Assembly: GCF_030265065.1 (NCBI RefSeq)
Contig: NC_080415.1
Coordinates: 41,086,001 to 41,150,000, forward strand
Direction: 5' to 3'
Source of the DNA: Corythoichthys intestinalis
Taxonomy: Eukaryota; Chordata; Actinopteri; Syngnathiformes; Syngnathidae
DNA length: 64,000 nucleotides
This document shows, piece by piece, positions 35,111-45,520 of the stretch. A program made the position numbers and the translations under genes. Each line of letters starts with the position of its first letter. The first letter of the stretch is position 1. Below the pieces are notes generated by a model. The model did not search any database. It saw only the letters and a program-made list of their open reading frames with translations, and was not told the origin of the DNA.

Positions 35111-36187
35111 GTCACAGCCTGTTGGCCTTTTCTACCCCTCTCCTGTTTTGCTTTCTTTTCTTTCCTCTTTTGATAACCCGATTTTTGTTTTGAAAACATT
35201 TCTGCAGTACCGCGCACTCCAAGTCATTGACTGGCGTAAATGCGCACCTCTGTTCCTGGTTTGATCGGAGGAAGGGCGGACCAAACCATTTCATGAAAAT
35301 ACAGGGGTTGGGGGCAATACATATGCTCTCTGGATGTTTACTTTTTGCCAAAAACAAAACGAGAAAAAGAAACCCTTCATTTTATTCCTATTAAAATGAT
35401 AATGATTCCTATTTCAATTTGCAAACAATTTCCTAAAGTTCTAATTTTCTTTGTGGGCCCTTAGAATATCACTTTTCACCCCTATACGGTGCCCCTGCCG
35501 ACCGTGTCGGATGAAAAACAGCAAAGTAGTGCCGCCCACCCATTTGCGTGTATCTATCTAAAACCCTGTAAATGCATGTTATCATTCGAGCATTAAAGAA
35601 TAGAAACGGGTTTTCTCTTATCTGTACTATTAATAATACGTACTTTCTCTGATACGCACGCGTGTAAGTGTACACACATAGCTAGATGTAAATGAATTGA
35701 CAAATAAATCTAGTTTTTTGGGACTTTTTTATTCTTACAACAAGAGGGCGCCAAAGTTGAGCCGCCAAGTAGCGAGGGATGACTGTACCAGATAGAAAAT
35801 GGACAAACATATAACCCGTCGTAAAAATGATGGAAATTCTGTTGGAATTGGCTTATCGGTGATATGAATTGACGTAAAGTTCACTTGTACTATTCATTTT
35901 TCATTCATTTCAAATAATAGAGCTCCAATTCAAAGTTACAGCATTGTCATACAGCACAATTCATGTCCTTTTTGGAAAAGCCTGCGTGCAAAACATACAA
36001 TGGGTGTGGTATCGCACTCTGATGTTCACCATATGTTGTTGCTTGGAAAATTGGATGGGCACCAAATGAATTTGATTTCCAAATTCTCACAGAGTTTCCA
36101 AATCTTAGTTGGACAGTTGAATTGTCATAGAAAAAAGAAAAAATGTGCAATAGCTCAGACAAGCAGTCTTTTTTGGCCAAAAATGTC
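35111..36187. other. intergenic and 3' side of the zinc-finger gene
   Basis: AT-rich, no exon recognised. The zinc-finger gene's 3' untranslated region should occupy the right part; I could not choose a poly(A) signal with confidence. Confidence 0.3.
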
Positions 36188-38646
36188 TCAAGCGTAGCCG
36201 CACTTGTGCGCCTTGAGGTTGCGCGCGTCGGCGTAGCGCTTGCCGCACTTGTCGCAGATGAAGCGCTTGCCGCCGGCGTGCAGGTGGCTCTTGTGCGTGC
36301 GCAGGTGGCTGCCCTGGCTGAAGGTCTTGCGGCAGACGTCGCAGGCGTAGGGCCTCTCGCCCGTGTGCACGCGCCGGTGCAGTTTCAGGCTGTTGGCGTT
36401 GTTGAAGCGCTTGAGGCAGGACTCGCAGACAAAGTCCCGCCGGCCCGAGTGCGTGCGCCCGTGCGCCGTCAGGCCGCTCCGCTGGCTGAAGGTCTTGCCG
36501 CACTGCCGGCAGGCGTAGGGCCGCTCGCCCGTGTGCACGCGGCCGTGGATCTTCAGGTTGGCCGCCTGGCCGAAAGTCTTTCCGCACACCTCGCAGGCGA
36601 AGGGTCGCTCGCCGCTGTGGACGCGCAGGTGGTTCTTCAGGTTGACGCTGTGCCGGAAGCTTTTGGAGCAGCGCTCGCACTCGAGGTGCTTCTGGCCCGT
36701 GTGGATCAGCCGGTGCGTCCGCAGCGTCAGCGCGCGCGTGAAGCCTTTGCCGCACTCGCCGCAACGGAAGGGTTTGCCGCCCGCCGCGTGGCCGCGGGCG
36801 TGGCGCCGCAGGTTGTGTCGAAGGGTGAAGCGCCGGCCGCACAGCTCGCAGGCGAACGGCTTGTCCGACGATTCCCCCGAGCTCACCGGCGCCGCGCCTC
36901 GCCGACCGACCGAATTGCCGTTTTCTCCTGCGGGGAAAAAGACAGAGGGCCGTCTACGGGCACTTTGCGCGCCGACGGTAAGGTTCTCACTCTCGGCGAC
37001 GTCGTCCGCGCGACGGTCCTCCGCGGCCGGAATCGACGACGTCTCCTCCGGGGCCTCGTCCCGAGCGAGCGGTCGGCCGGGTCGACCCGGAGCGGGGACG
37101 CCGTACGAGTGTTCTGACTCTGCGGAAGGAGCGCGCGTCAGCTTCGCGGGGCGTCGCGCGGCGGCGGGGTCGGCTACCTACCCACGCGCGCCTCGTCGGG
37201 GACGCCGCCGTCCGGCCGCCTCGGCTCCACGATGTCAAGGATCTTCTCCAAGGCCTCGTTGGCCAGAGTCTCCAAAACGGTGGCGAAGCACACCTGGGAC
37301 AGACGCCGCTCCAAGTCAGATATTATTGTCGTCCGTTAACGGAGCGCTTTGTTCCAATTATTCCCGAAAAGGCCCAAACATTGCAATAAACATGACAGAA
37401 AAATTGTCGTCGTTTTAATCATGGTGAAGCCCACAACTTTCCATTTTAAAAGTTAATTCACTGCCGGTTGAATGTTAACGTGCTTCTAACAAATGTCCCT
37501 CCGTACACCAATCGGCTAACGACGAGATGTCTTCGTCCAGGTTGCCGAGGCTCTGGATGCTACCAAGCTAATGCTGTATTTGAGGAAGGCGGGAAGTGGG
37601 ATGGATCCCCCCCTCGGATGGTAACGGTTGAGACCGTAAAGCAGGGTTGACTAAATCCGGACCTCGGTGCCACTTTTCCTGTCGTGTTTTCCATGTCTCC
37701 CTCCTCCAACACACCTGAATCAAAATAATCAGGATCATTATCAGGCTTCTGGAGAGGTTGCTGATGACATAATCATTTGATTCAGGTGTGTTTGGGGAGA
37801 GAGACGTGGAAAACACGACAGGAATAGTGGCACCGAGGTCCGGATTTAGTCAACCCTGACTTAAAGCATTCCAAGCGAATGTCAATGGAAACGATGGCTG
37901 GCGTGACAAGTTGTTTTTTGTTTTGGCCATGAAAAGACATTTTGACCTCCAGCAAACATGCCTTCTTGTCAGTGAAAAACTACGGCTGAGGGATAGCACC
38001 CACTGTAAACTGCCTTCTTTAGTGGCATCCTTGCTACAAATAAATAAAAAAGAAGTCGCTGCATGAGATAAAATACAAGGCGTGTCAAGAAACTCCATTT
38101 AACGTCATGACTGTGTTGTTTGAGCGCCATTTTGTCGCTTGATGTCAACACAAAAAGTCGGTGTACTTTTCCCCCTTGGACCTGCCGGAGGTTGGGAAAA
38201 CTCCGACTTCCCACCTTTCTCGAACGCAGCACAAGCTCAAAGTCAGAACGAAAAACAAAAGAAAATCGATCCTAATGAGTCATGACACATTCAAAAAGAA
38301 AACAAAGTGCGCTTCAATAAAATACTTTTCGCGCCGTCAAGGTTCAACTAAACTTCCTGCGTGGGTCGTCTCGTCGCCATGTGACTGGCGCGTGTGCCAC
38401 ATCCAAAATGGCAGCGGAGGCGCTGACGCATGTCGGCGACGGAGTCCTGCCCGCCTAATGTTGGAGCCAAATGGCGTTAGGGTGGGTAGGTGGGTGACTC
38501 ACCACCAGGTTGTCGCCGGCCGGCCCTGGAGGCTCCTCTCCGGGAAGGATGAGGTCGCCACACTGCTGCTTGCGGAGCTCGGCCACGGCGGCGCGCACGA
38601 GCGCCTCCATGACGGCGGCCAGCTGCGCGTGCACGTCCGCGCTCAT
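36188..38646 (-). CDS. C2H2 zinc-finger protein with eight fingers
   Basis: Three exons on the minus strand: 38503-38646, 37182-37293 and 36188-37119, giving 395 codons plus stop. The first two exons encode helical, Leu/Ala-rich segments (AAVMEALVRAAVAELRKQQ and FATVLETLANEALEKILDIV), similar in style to the N-terminal dimerisation helices of many fish zinc-finger proteins; there is no KRAB, SCAN or BTB. A Pro/Glu/Arg-rich linker follows. Fingers run from about residue 173 to the end with TGERPY/F-type linkers; seven are C2H2, the last is CDKCGKRYADARNLKAHKC, a C2HC variant. It probably binds DNA in the nucleus; target unknown. Exon 3 is open throughout, although GTGAGC near 36880 and CCGCAGGA near 36930 could be read as splice sites. 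I cannot name an orthologue. Confidence 0.85.
37642..37858. mobile_element. 217-bp palindromic MITE in zinc-finger gene intron 1
   Basis: The ends are exact inverted copies: CAGGGTTGACTAAATCCGGA at the left and its complement TCCGGATTTAGTCAACCCTG at the right; the complementarity continues through GTGCCACT and CGTGTTTTCCA. Flanks CCGTAAAG and ACTTAAAG match at 5 of 8 positions, suggesting a decayed 8-bp target duplication and a hAT-type origin. Confidence 0.85.
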
Positions 38647-39729
38647 GGCGACGGCTAACGCTAACTACACACTTGCTTGTTATTTCTTCTACTCACTTGA
38701 AAGTTTTCGCAAGTAAATGATGTCAGTTGTGACGACAAAGGCACTACAGCCAACTCACACGAGCGCCGGAAGCACGTGACCCGGAAGCTTACGGGGGGGG
38801 GGGGGGGGGGGGGGCAAAGCAATTGAGTCACTGCGAAGTGGAAAAGTCCTATTCTCGTCTAGCTCTTTCAACCGCGGGACCGTGTCGTCATTAAGTTTGT
38901 TTTACACAATTCAAGCAAAAGTGGACCTTTCTAAGCCCGTGTCATTGATTTGTCTGTGAAGATGTGTTCAAAGCAGTATTTGCTAAACACGACAGTGCTA
39001 GTCTTGAAAGTAGCTAGTCCTAGATGTCGGCCAGTAACTCTGTTTTGTTAGATTTTTGGAAATATTACAGTGCTTCGAAACAGGTATATTATTTATTGCA
39101 TAGTATAAGGACTTCCAAAATCATAAAATGGAAATAATTGAGCGGAATAAAAGGAAAGAAAGGTTTGTGAAATATTTTCTCATTTCTGGGGCGATGGGTT
39201 GTGTCGTATGTTTGTATTTGTATCCTAAATATCTAAACGTATGCCACTATCTAGTGTATAACAATGTGAATGAAATGAAATTGATAATGATATTCTCACT
39301 CCTGACTTGAAAATGAGCAAATGTTTGTAGCACTCGCGGAAATTCCTCCTCTCAAAAAAATGCCCAATAACTGTGTTATTTTGCCACTTTTTACTGCGTT
39401 CCCACCCAGTGAGCGGGCGGGCTCCCGCTCAGTTTTCATTGTGACTCGCCGACACACCTGTGACCTTTGAGGCCTCGTCAGTAGCGGTCACGTGATTTTT
39501 GGCTCCCTCGACACCGTTTTCGGAACACCGCTTTAACACGCCTCTACTTCATTTGCTCCAATCGGATTCGAGCAAGGCTCGAGCGTCCCAACTACCTGTG
39601 ACACACTGGATAAAAACACCAATCTCTAGCACCCGTTTGATGACAAGAGTAAAGATGCGAGTTCATCACGATTTATTTGTTTTTTGTCGACCAAAAGTCA
39701 ACTTTGTACTTGACATATATTTGTAACGA
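38647..39729. other. zinc-finger gene promoter side and nudt13 3' region
   Basis: Includes a G-run of about 22 bases at 38793-38814. The likely nudt13 poly(A) signal, AATAAA on the minus strand, is the complement of 39671-39676. The remaining AT-rich sequence shows no gene. Confidence 0.45.
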
Positions 39730-42700
39730 TCAGTCGGACGAATCAAACGTCGGCGTCTTCTCTTCTCCTACCCCGCGCCGTCTCTCCGCCCACTCGGCGA
39801 CGAGACGGCGAGCGACGCTTTGTTTCGGCGGCAGCCAAGGCGCGGCGGGGGAGGCCTTCGCCCGGAGGGCGGCTTCGATCTCCTCCGACGCGAACCAACG
39901 CGCGTCCTCCAACTCGGCGCGGTCCACGAGAAGCTGGCCGGGGGCGCAAAGTTGACGTTACCCTTCAACGGTGCGCTTTCTTCAAAGGGTCTCACCTGCG
40001 TGCGGGCGGGGCTGACGTGGGCGTGACAACCCAGCAAAAAAGTGCTGCGCGGGTGCGGCCAGTGCTGCGACGAGGCGTAGCGGACGCCGTCCACGTGCAG
40101 GCCCACCTCCTCGGCCACCTCCCGGCGAAGCGCCTCCTCCAGGCTCTCACCTGCAGGCGTGCGGGCGGGGGCAAAGACGGCGGTCATTCGGGTGCTCGTC
40201 GGCCGGGCGGGCGGGCGGCGGCGCCGACCCATGTCGCAGAATCCGGCCAGGGCGCTGTACATGCCGGGCGGGAAGGACGGCTGGCGGGCCAGCAGGCACC
40301 TGTGGCCGTCGGACACCAGAACGATGATCGCCGGCGCCATCTGCGCGGAGAAGCGAAAGCGAGGTGGTGCGGCAGGCTAGAAAGAAGGGGGAAGTAGGCC
40401 TTACCGCCGGATACGTGACGTTGTCGCCGCACGCTCTCTGACTTCCTGCCCGGTTGCGGCACGTGGGCCGACCGCTGGCCCCGCAGAACTTGTTGCTTCG
40501 GTGCCAGCTCAGAAGCGCCCGACCCTGAAAGGGAGCGCCGGTCGGTCAGGGACGGCGCGGCGCTCGCTCGACGCCACGAGCGCCGCGCACCTTGGCCACC
40601 AGCGGCGCCTCGGCCTCTGACAGCAGAAAGAATGACTTCTTCAGGTCCACGAAGGTTCCTTGGCACACTTTCTCCGCCGACGTCGGATCCAGCCGCCCTG
40701 CGTGACGAGTGCGGACAAATGGACCGCTACCGGGTAGTAAAACAAATAAGGCGCCTCTTTCCCGTGGGCGTCGCCAGACCTATTTCACTGGGCCACGTGC
40801 GCCGGCATTGATCGGCAGTGCCCCAGTCTGAATTTCACTGGTAAAAAGAAATTCCTTTGGAATTGAATTCTACATCGCGTCATCTAAAAAATGCGCCTAT
40901 TTGATATGGGAATATTACTCTACACACTCCATACTGACAATCTGCACGTGGCTCCTCGATACGGTCAGGTTAGGGGTTAGGGTTAGGCGTTGAGCTTTGG
41001 CCGCTATAGGCGTACGACTCAAAACTGCCACGCACGAAGCACCTTCGGGAGATACGCCGCGTTCACGTGTGCCGCGAGATCGGAGTCCGAGTTGAAAAAT
41101 GGTTCTGATGTGTTGTAAAGTCATAATGAGGGATAAAAACACACTCGCTCAAAGAGGAGTAGCCTATTTTAGTGCTCCAACCGTATATCACAATTTGAGT
41201 GTTTAGGCCTTTTTATAGACACCGAGTCATAGAAAATCCTTTTTTCAATGACTCCGACAACAGGTGGATGCAGCATCGATATTACGGCGTGTGCCAATTT
41301 TACTTTGACACCTTCCCACCTATTTATTGCACATCCTCGGTGTTGGTTTTTACCTCCGTATGGATGTTTGTTTGCTCACGAATTGTCAACTGAAATGGTT
41401 GAACTTGACATATCGGGCAGAGAACTGCGGTAAACTACTCGGTTAGCAAACAGAAGTAGCAGATTAGGCGCAGTCTTTAAGCTAACTGGCAATGAATACA
41501 ATGACAATGAAATGCGATTTGAGTGAGAGGCTCTCACTCAAGACCTTTGTCTTATATTGTGTTGATACGATATGTGCTATTTGAACTGGATCAATACTGA
41601 TGCTATTTGTTTATGTAAATAGAATCAATCTGTATGACTGAATGGCCTAACCATGAACAATGTTGCTCATCAGCTGTTTTACAAGCATTTTATTTGTTAC
41701 TTCAGTCCCTTGTAATCTGTCATTATTATTTTATTTCTATTTGATTCAAACAGCATTACTCTTGTCAATGGATATTAGAGCGTTATTTGCTCGCAGCCAG
41801 GATTATTGAGAGAGGCAAGCTAGGTCACCCATCTAGGCAACATAAACCACTTTTAGGTCACAACCTAGCATTTAAGAAACACTGATTCATTGCATAACAG
41901 TTACAGTGATATACTATCTCCATTTCTGTCCAGACAAAAGTAGAGCAGCAGAGGTGAAGGAGAGATGGAAGTTGATGAGCATGAATTGACCATCACCAAT
42001 CCCAATTTTGAATATTGATGGCTGAAAAACAACAGCAAACTTTTTCTTTTTAACAGAAACTTATATTTTGGTCAAGTGAGTTTGGTCAAAAGGAAGGCTG
42101 AGAATACATTGAATTAAACGGTGTACGTTTAAAGCGCTATTTCTGACTTTTGGTGCTTTTTTTTGGGGGGGGGGGGGCATGGTTTGCCAGTGCTCCGCCC
42201 GCCCAGTGTGCCCCAGTCAGGGCCGGCCCAGCCTATACGCAGACTATGCAGCTGCTTAGGGCCCCTGACCACTAGGGGGCCCCCAATCTGGCAATTGTTT
42301 AATTTATATTCTACTTTGTTCACTACAGTTTGCTTTATTTGACTTTTGTGAGTTTTGATACTTGATTACAAGCTTAGAAAAAATAAAAGTTCTTACTTAA
42401 CTTCTTTCTTTCCTCTTTTAGAAAAAGGTTTGGCGCTATCTACTGTAAATACTGAAAATCATTTGGGGTGAGAAGTTTGAAGTATACAGTGCAACAAAAT
42501 CTGTTTAATATACAAAACATGGATGTATGAGTTGGATTGCATGTATGGGTTTCACAGTACACTGTGAGGAAATGGTGGGCCAAAAATATGGGCCCCATTG
42601 CATTATTTTGCTTAGGGCCCCCAAATGGCCTGGGCCGGCCCTGGCCCCAGTATTGTATTAGGTCTAGTGACGCCCTTGCTCCCTCCCACGCTGCAACTTT

Positions 42701-43217
42701 TGTTCTTACCCAGGTCCAGGCAGAAGTCAGGCCGCTCGTCTTGACGGCAGCCAATGAGAACAGACTCCTCGAGCAGGGACTCGTCGGCACCCAGGGCCCG
42801 CAGTGCCGACCTGACGTCTACGAGCACGCCATTTTTTCGTTTGTAGCTCGCGTCAGCAATTCTTTGGTCGCACCGGCACGGCACGGCGCGGCGACGGGCG
42901 GGTACCCTCGTAGGGCAGCGTCGGGCAGGCGAAGCCGCCCGCTTGGCTCGGGCGCAGCAGAGGGCGGAGTCGGTGGAAGAGGAGAAGGTGTCCCGTGCGG
43001 AGCGCTCGGACGCAAGCCTCGTCGTCCCGCTGCAGTTTCTTCAAATACCTGACGGGACAAAGGAGCCATCTATCTATCTATCTATCTATCTATCCGACGG
43101 TCCTTCTGCCTGCGCGCACGCGGAGGTGTCGAGAAGAAACCTCATCCTGGAGACAAAGCTGGAGCGACGCTGGAATGCCAGCGGACGCGACGCCACGCAC
43201 AGAAACTTGTTCCACAT
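39730..43217 (-). CDS. nudt13: NUDT13, mitochondrial Nudix hydrolase
   Basis: Eight exons on the minus strand: 43141-43217, 42906-43048, 42710-42817, 40591-40697, 40405-40524, 40229-40340, 39996-40150 and 39730-39933, giving 341 codons plus stop (human about 352). The start MWNKFLCVASRPLAFQRRSS is basic and Ser/Arg-rich, a good mitochondrial targeting peptide. Then come an NADH-pyrophosphatase-like N-terminal domain (LGADESLLEESVLIGC), a Cys-containing region (FCGASGRPTCRNRAGSQRAC) and the Nudix domain with its box at 218-240 (G-x5-E-x7-REVAEEVGL). SQHWPHPRS is the usual post-box motif of the NADH pyrophosphatase class. Mouse NUDT13 hydrolyses NAD(P)H in mitochondria. Intron 3 (40698-42709) is unusually long and holds a hAT MITE. 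Transcribed divergently from rpp30. Confidence 0.94.
40962..40986 (+). repeat. short TTAGGG-like interstitial stretch
   Basis: GGTTAGGGGTTAGGGTTAGG within nudt13 intron 3 holds two exact TTAGGG words and one variant. Too short to mark a telomere fusion. Confidence 0.6.
42218..42643. mobile_element. 426-bp hAT-type MITE with perfect target duplication
   Basis: Inverted ends CAGGGCCGGCCCAG and CTGGGCCGGCCCTG; flanked on both sides by GCCCCAGT (42210-42217 and 42644-42651), an exact 8-bp duplication. The interior has a TTAGGGCCCC word near each end and no coding sequence. It lies in nudt13 intron 3. Confidence 0.93.
43065..43094 (+). repeat. (TATC)n microsatellite
   Basis: About seven TATC units within the 92-bp nudt13 intron 1. 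Length changes here would alter the spacing of a very short intron. Confidence 0.9.
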
Positions 43218-43611
43218 GCTTCAACAGTTAGCAGCTTTGGTGGTCGTCAGCCTCCTGCTTGAAAAAACGTGATTATTGGCTTTCCTCAACATATCCATTT
43301 GTTTACATTTCCTGACGCTCGTCGCCTAATAAAACTAAAACATGCCACACGATGTACATCTACATTCGTACTTGATTGTTATGGTTTGGGCTCACTGTAA
43401 ACAAGGGACTGCCTTAGGCTGCTCGCCCTCGCCGTCTTCTGTGACGGTTGTTTCCTTCCGACCCCTGGCCTCCGCTTGCAGTCGTTGCCCCGGAAGTACT
43501 TGAGCGGTCGTTGCCCCGGAAGTACTTGAGCGGCGCTTCCGGTCGGCTCCTCTCCTCTCTTCACGTGCGGGACAATAAAGCGCTCTTTTCTCCTTCCGCT
43601 GCTTCGTCACC
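43218..43611. promoter_or_regulatory. bidirectional promoter of nudt13 and rpp30
   Basis: Only 394 bp separate the two divergent start codons, and no other exon fits. The rpp30-proximal part is GC-rich and has no TATA box. A doubled 26-bp unit with CCGGAAGT sites lies at 43481-43532, followed by CGCTTCCGG at 43532. ETS/GABP-type sites are common in bidirectional housekeeping promoters. Confidence 0.75.
43481..43532. repeat. exact 26-bp tandem duplication with ETS-type sites
   Basis: Two identical units start at 43481 and 43507, each with GTCGTTGCC at the left and CCCGGAAGTACTTGAGCG at the right. Each holds one CCGGAAGT, the consensus for ETS factors such as GABPA. It lies 80-131 bp upstream of the rpp30 start codon. 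Confidence 0.9.
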
Positions 43612-45263
43612 ATGTCAGCTTTCATGGATTTGAATGTGACTTTCTCCGCAGATAAAAGCCACATGCAGCAACTTATCGACATGGCTGCTCACCGTAAGTC
43701 TAGTCGCGCCGCGCGGCTGAGCTAGCTAAGCTAGCTGCTAACCGCGCTAACGGCAAAGTGTGTCTTCGATGATCTCAGTCTGTTATTCATAACGTTGACT
43801 TGCAGTTGGTTACTCTACAGTAGCCGTCAACTACACGTTTGAAGCCACCGCCAAAAAGAAACCGGTGAGAGACGAAACCCGCAAGCCAACTAATCGTCTC
43901 CGCGCGCGCCATTCCATTTTGTGTGTGTGTGTGTGAAGGCGATTCCGTCACCCAAGCCCATCGACGAGCTTATTGATCGACTGCCAATCGTCCAGGTGAG
44001 GTGCTCGATCAATTCATTCTGTTGTCAGGCGTATGCACGCTGCCATTACGTTGCATTTGACTTGTCGCGTGCGTGTCGGTCAGGGTCGCTCTCGACCCAT
44101 CCGAGTGCTCAACAGACTGACGTTGGTGATGTCAGAGCTGAGTCACTTTGTAAGTACTATCCTCCAGCTGTCGTTTTTCATCCCTAAACCTACATCAAAA
44201 TGGCGTGCCCGCGTGCATTCGGCAGAGGCCAAATCCCAGCGAATATGCCGCTTTTGACCTGCTGGCGCTCCAACCCACCACAGAAAAACTCTTCCACGTG
44301 AGTGACGCGCTGCCGTACCGTTGTCGCGTGCGCGCTTAACGCGTCGTTGCAGGCGGCGTGCACGCAGTTGGACGTGGACGTGATCAGCGTGTCGGTCACG
44401 GAGAAACTTCCCTTCTTCTTCAAGAGAGCGCCCGTCAGCACGGTAACGCGGCCCGTTTGATTTTTCACCCCCCCCCCCCCCCCCCCCCCCCCGGGCGTAC
44501 CGTCACGCGCTCTCCCGCAGGCCGTCGAAAGGGGGTTGGCGTTTGAAATTTCGTACGCGTCCGCCATCCGGGACGCCGCGGCCAGGCGCTACACCGTCGC
44601 CAATGCCGTCAGCCTGACGGAGGCCTGCAAAGGAAAGGTGACCGCCGCGACGACAACGATGTCGACCGCGTCCCGATTAACCCGCGTGCCGCCTTTCAGA
44701 ACGTGCTGGTGTCGAGCGCGGCGGCCGAGGTGCGTGGGCGTCGCCTCTCCCTTCCGCCGACGCGTCTTTAGCCGGTCCCGCCCGACGACGCACCTTTCTT
44801 TCGTCTTCAGCCGCTGGAGCTGCGAGGACCTCACGACGTGGTCAACCTGTATCCTTGGCCCCGTCCGCCGATCTCGACGAGCGTGTCGTCAACGCGCGCC
44901 TTTCCCTGACGCGTCCTCAGATGCTCGCTGATGGGTTTGTCCCGCGACGGAGCCCGGCGCGCCCTTTCCCGCACCTGCCGCTCGCTTCTGCTGCACGCCG
45001 GTAGGTGACGAAGGGGCGGGCGGGGCTCAAGGGCGCGCGCGTTGACGGTCGATCGGTCGCCACAGAAACAAGGAAGACGGCCGGCGGCGCCGTTTTCACC
45101 CGGAGGAGCCGCGACGATTCCCCCGACCCGCGGGAGGCGCCCTCCCCAAGTAGGTGATGGCGGGCGTGCGGACGGACCGGGCCTATTGGAACTTTTTCTG
45201 TCCTCGGCAGACGCCCCCGCCGCCAAGCGCCCGAAAAGTCTGCGGACAGAGTCCCCGAGTTGA
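43612..45263 (+). CDS. rpp30: ribonuclease P protein subunit p30
   Basis: Twelve exons: 43612-43693, 43806-43864, 43939-43995, 44084-44149, 44226-44297, 44353-44442, 44521-44637, 44700-44729, 44811-44848, 44921-45000, 45066-45149 and 45211-45263. They join to 275 codons plus stop (human 268). Diagnostic blocks: AAHLGYSTVAVNY, LPIVQGRSRPIRVLNRLT, TTEKLFHAACTQLDVDVISV, TEKLPFFFKRAPVSTAVERG, LAFEISYASAIRDAAARRYT, and LRGPHDVVNL. RPP30 has a TIM-barrel (PHP-like) fold and, with POP5, is part of RNase P (tRNA 5'-leader removal) and RNase MRP in the nucleus. The C-terminal tail (RSRDDSPDPREAPSPN, KRPKSLRTESPS) is basic and Ser-rich as in vertebrates. Introns are very short; intron 2 ends in a GT-repeat before GAAG, and intron 6 contains a 25-C run (44468-44492). 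AATAAA at 45318 is the poly(A) signal. Confidence 0.96.
44468..44492 (+). repeat. 25-base poly-C run in rpp30 intron 6
   Basis: An uninterrupted C run within a 78-bp intron, 28 bp before the exon 7 acceptor. It would act as part of the pyrimidine tract and is prone to length change and sequencing error. Confidence 0.85.
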
Positions 45264-45392
45264 GCTCCGGCCAAGGGCGGGGCTAATCCTTACCGAAGTC
45301 GGCATTTGCGACCTGAGAATAAAAGCGCTTCGGATTCAAGGTTTGTGATGGCTTTATTTCAAAGTGGGTCCACGAGCAAAAATCAAAAGTCC

Positions 45393-45520
45393 TCAAAATG
45401 AGTGAGCGCCGTCCCCGAAAGAGGTCCTGGCCCGTTTGCCCTTTTCGTCAGCCGCCGGAGCGTTCAGCGGCTCGGGTCGCCGCCGGAGGACGTCATGTGA
45501 TTGATGTGACCCTGAAAGAC
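45393..45520 (-). CDS. possible terminal exon of an unidentified minus-strand gene
   Basis: On the minus strand TGTCTTTCAG (complement of 45511-45520) is a good acceptor, followed by open sequence in two frames: one ends early as HINHMTSSGGDPSR, the other runs longer with HDVLRRRPEPLNAPAADEKG and ends SFGDGAHSF at 45393. AATAAA on the minus strand (complement of about 45352-45357) follows. The arrangement, tail-to-tail with rpp30, looks like a real 3' end, but I recognise neither peptide and found no convincing upstream exon. Confidence 0.35.

Noticed and set aside
36143-37418. Long plus-strand frames (324 and 295 codons) across the zinc-finger gene
   Set aside because: They are antisense shadows of the GC-rich zinc-finger exon; the minus strand has a clear C2H2 pattern and proper splice sites.
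40962-40986. Telomeric repeat as a chromosome fusion scar
   Set aside because: Only two to three TTAGGG-like words in an intron; chance or a minor repeat is enough.
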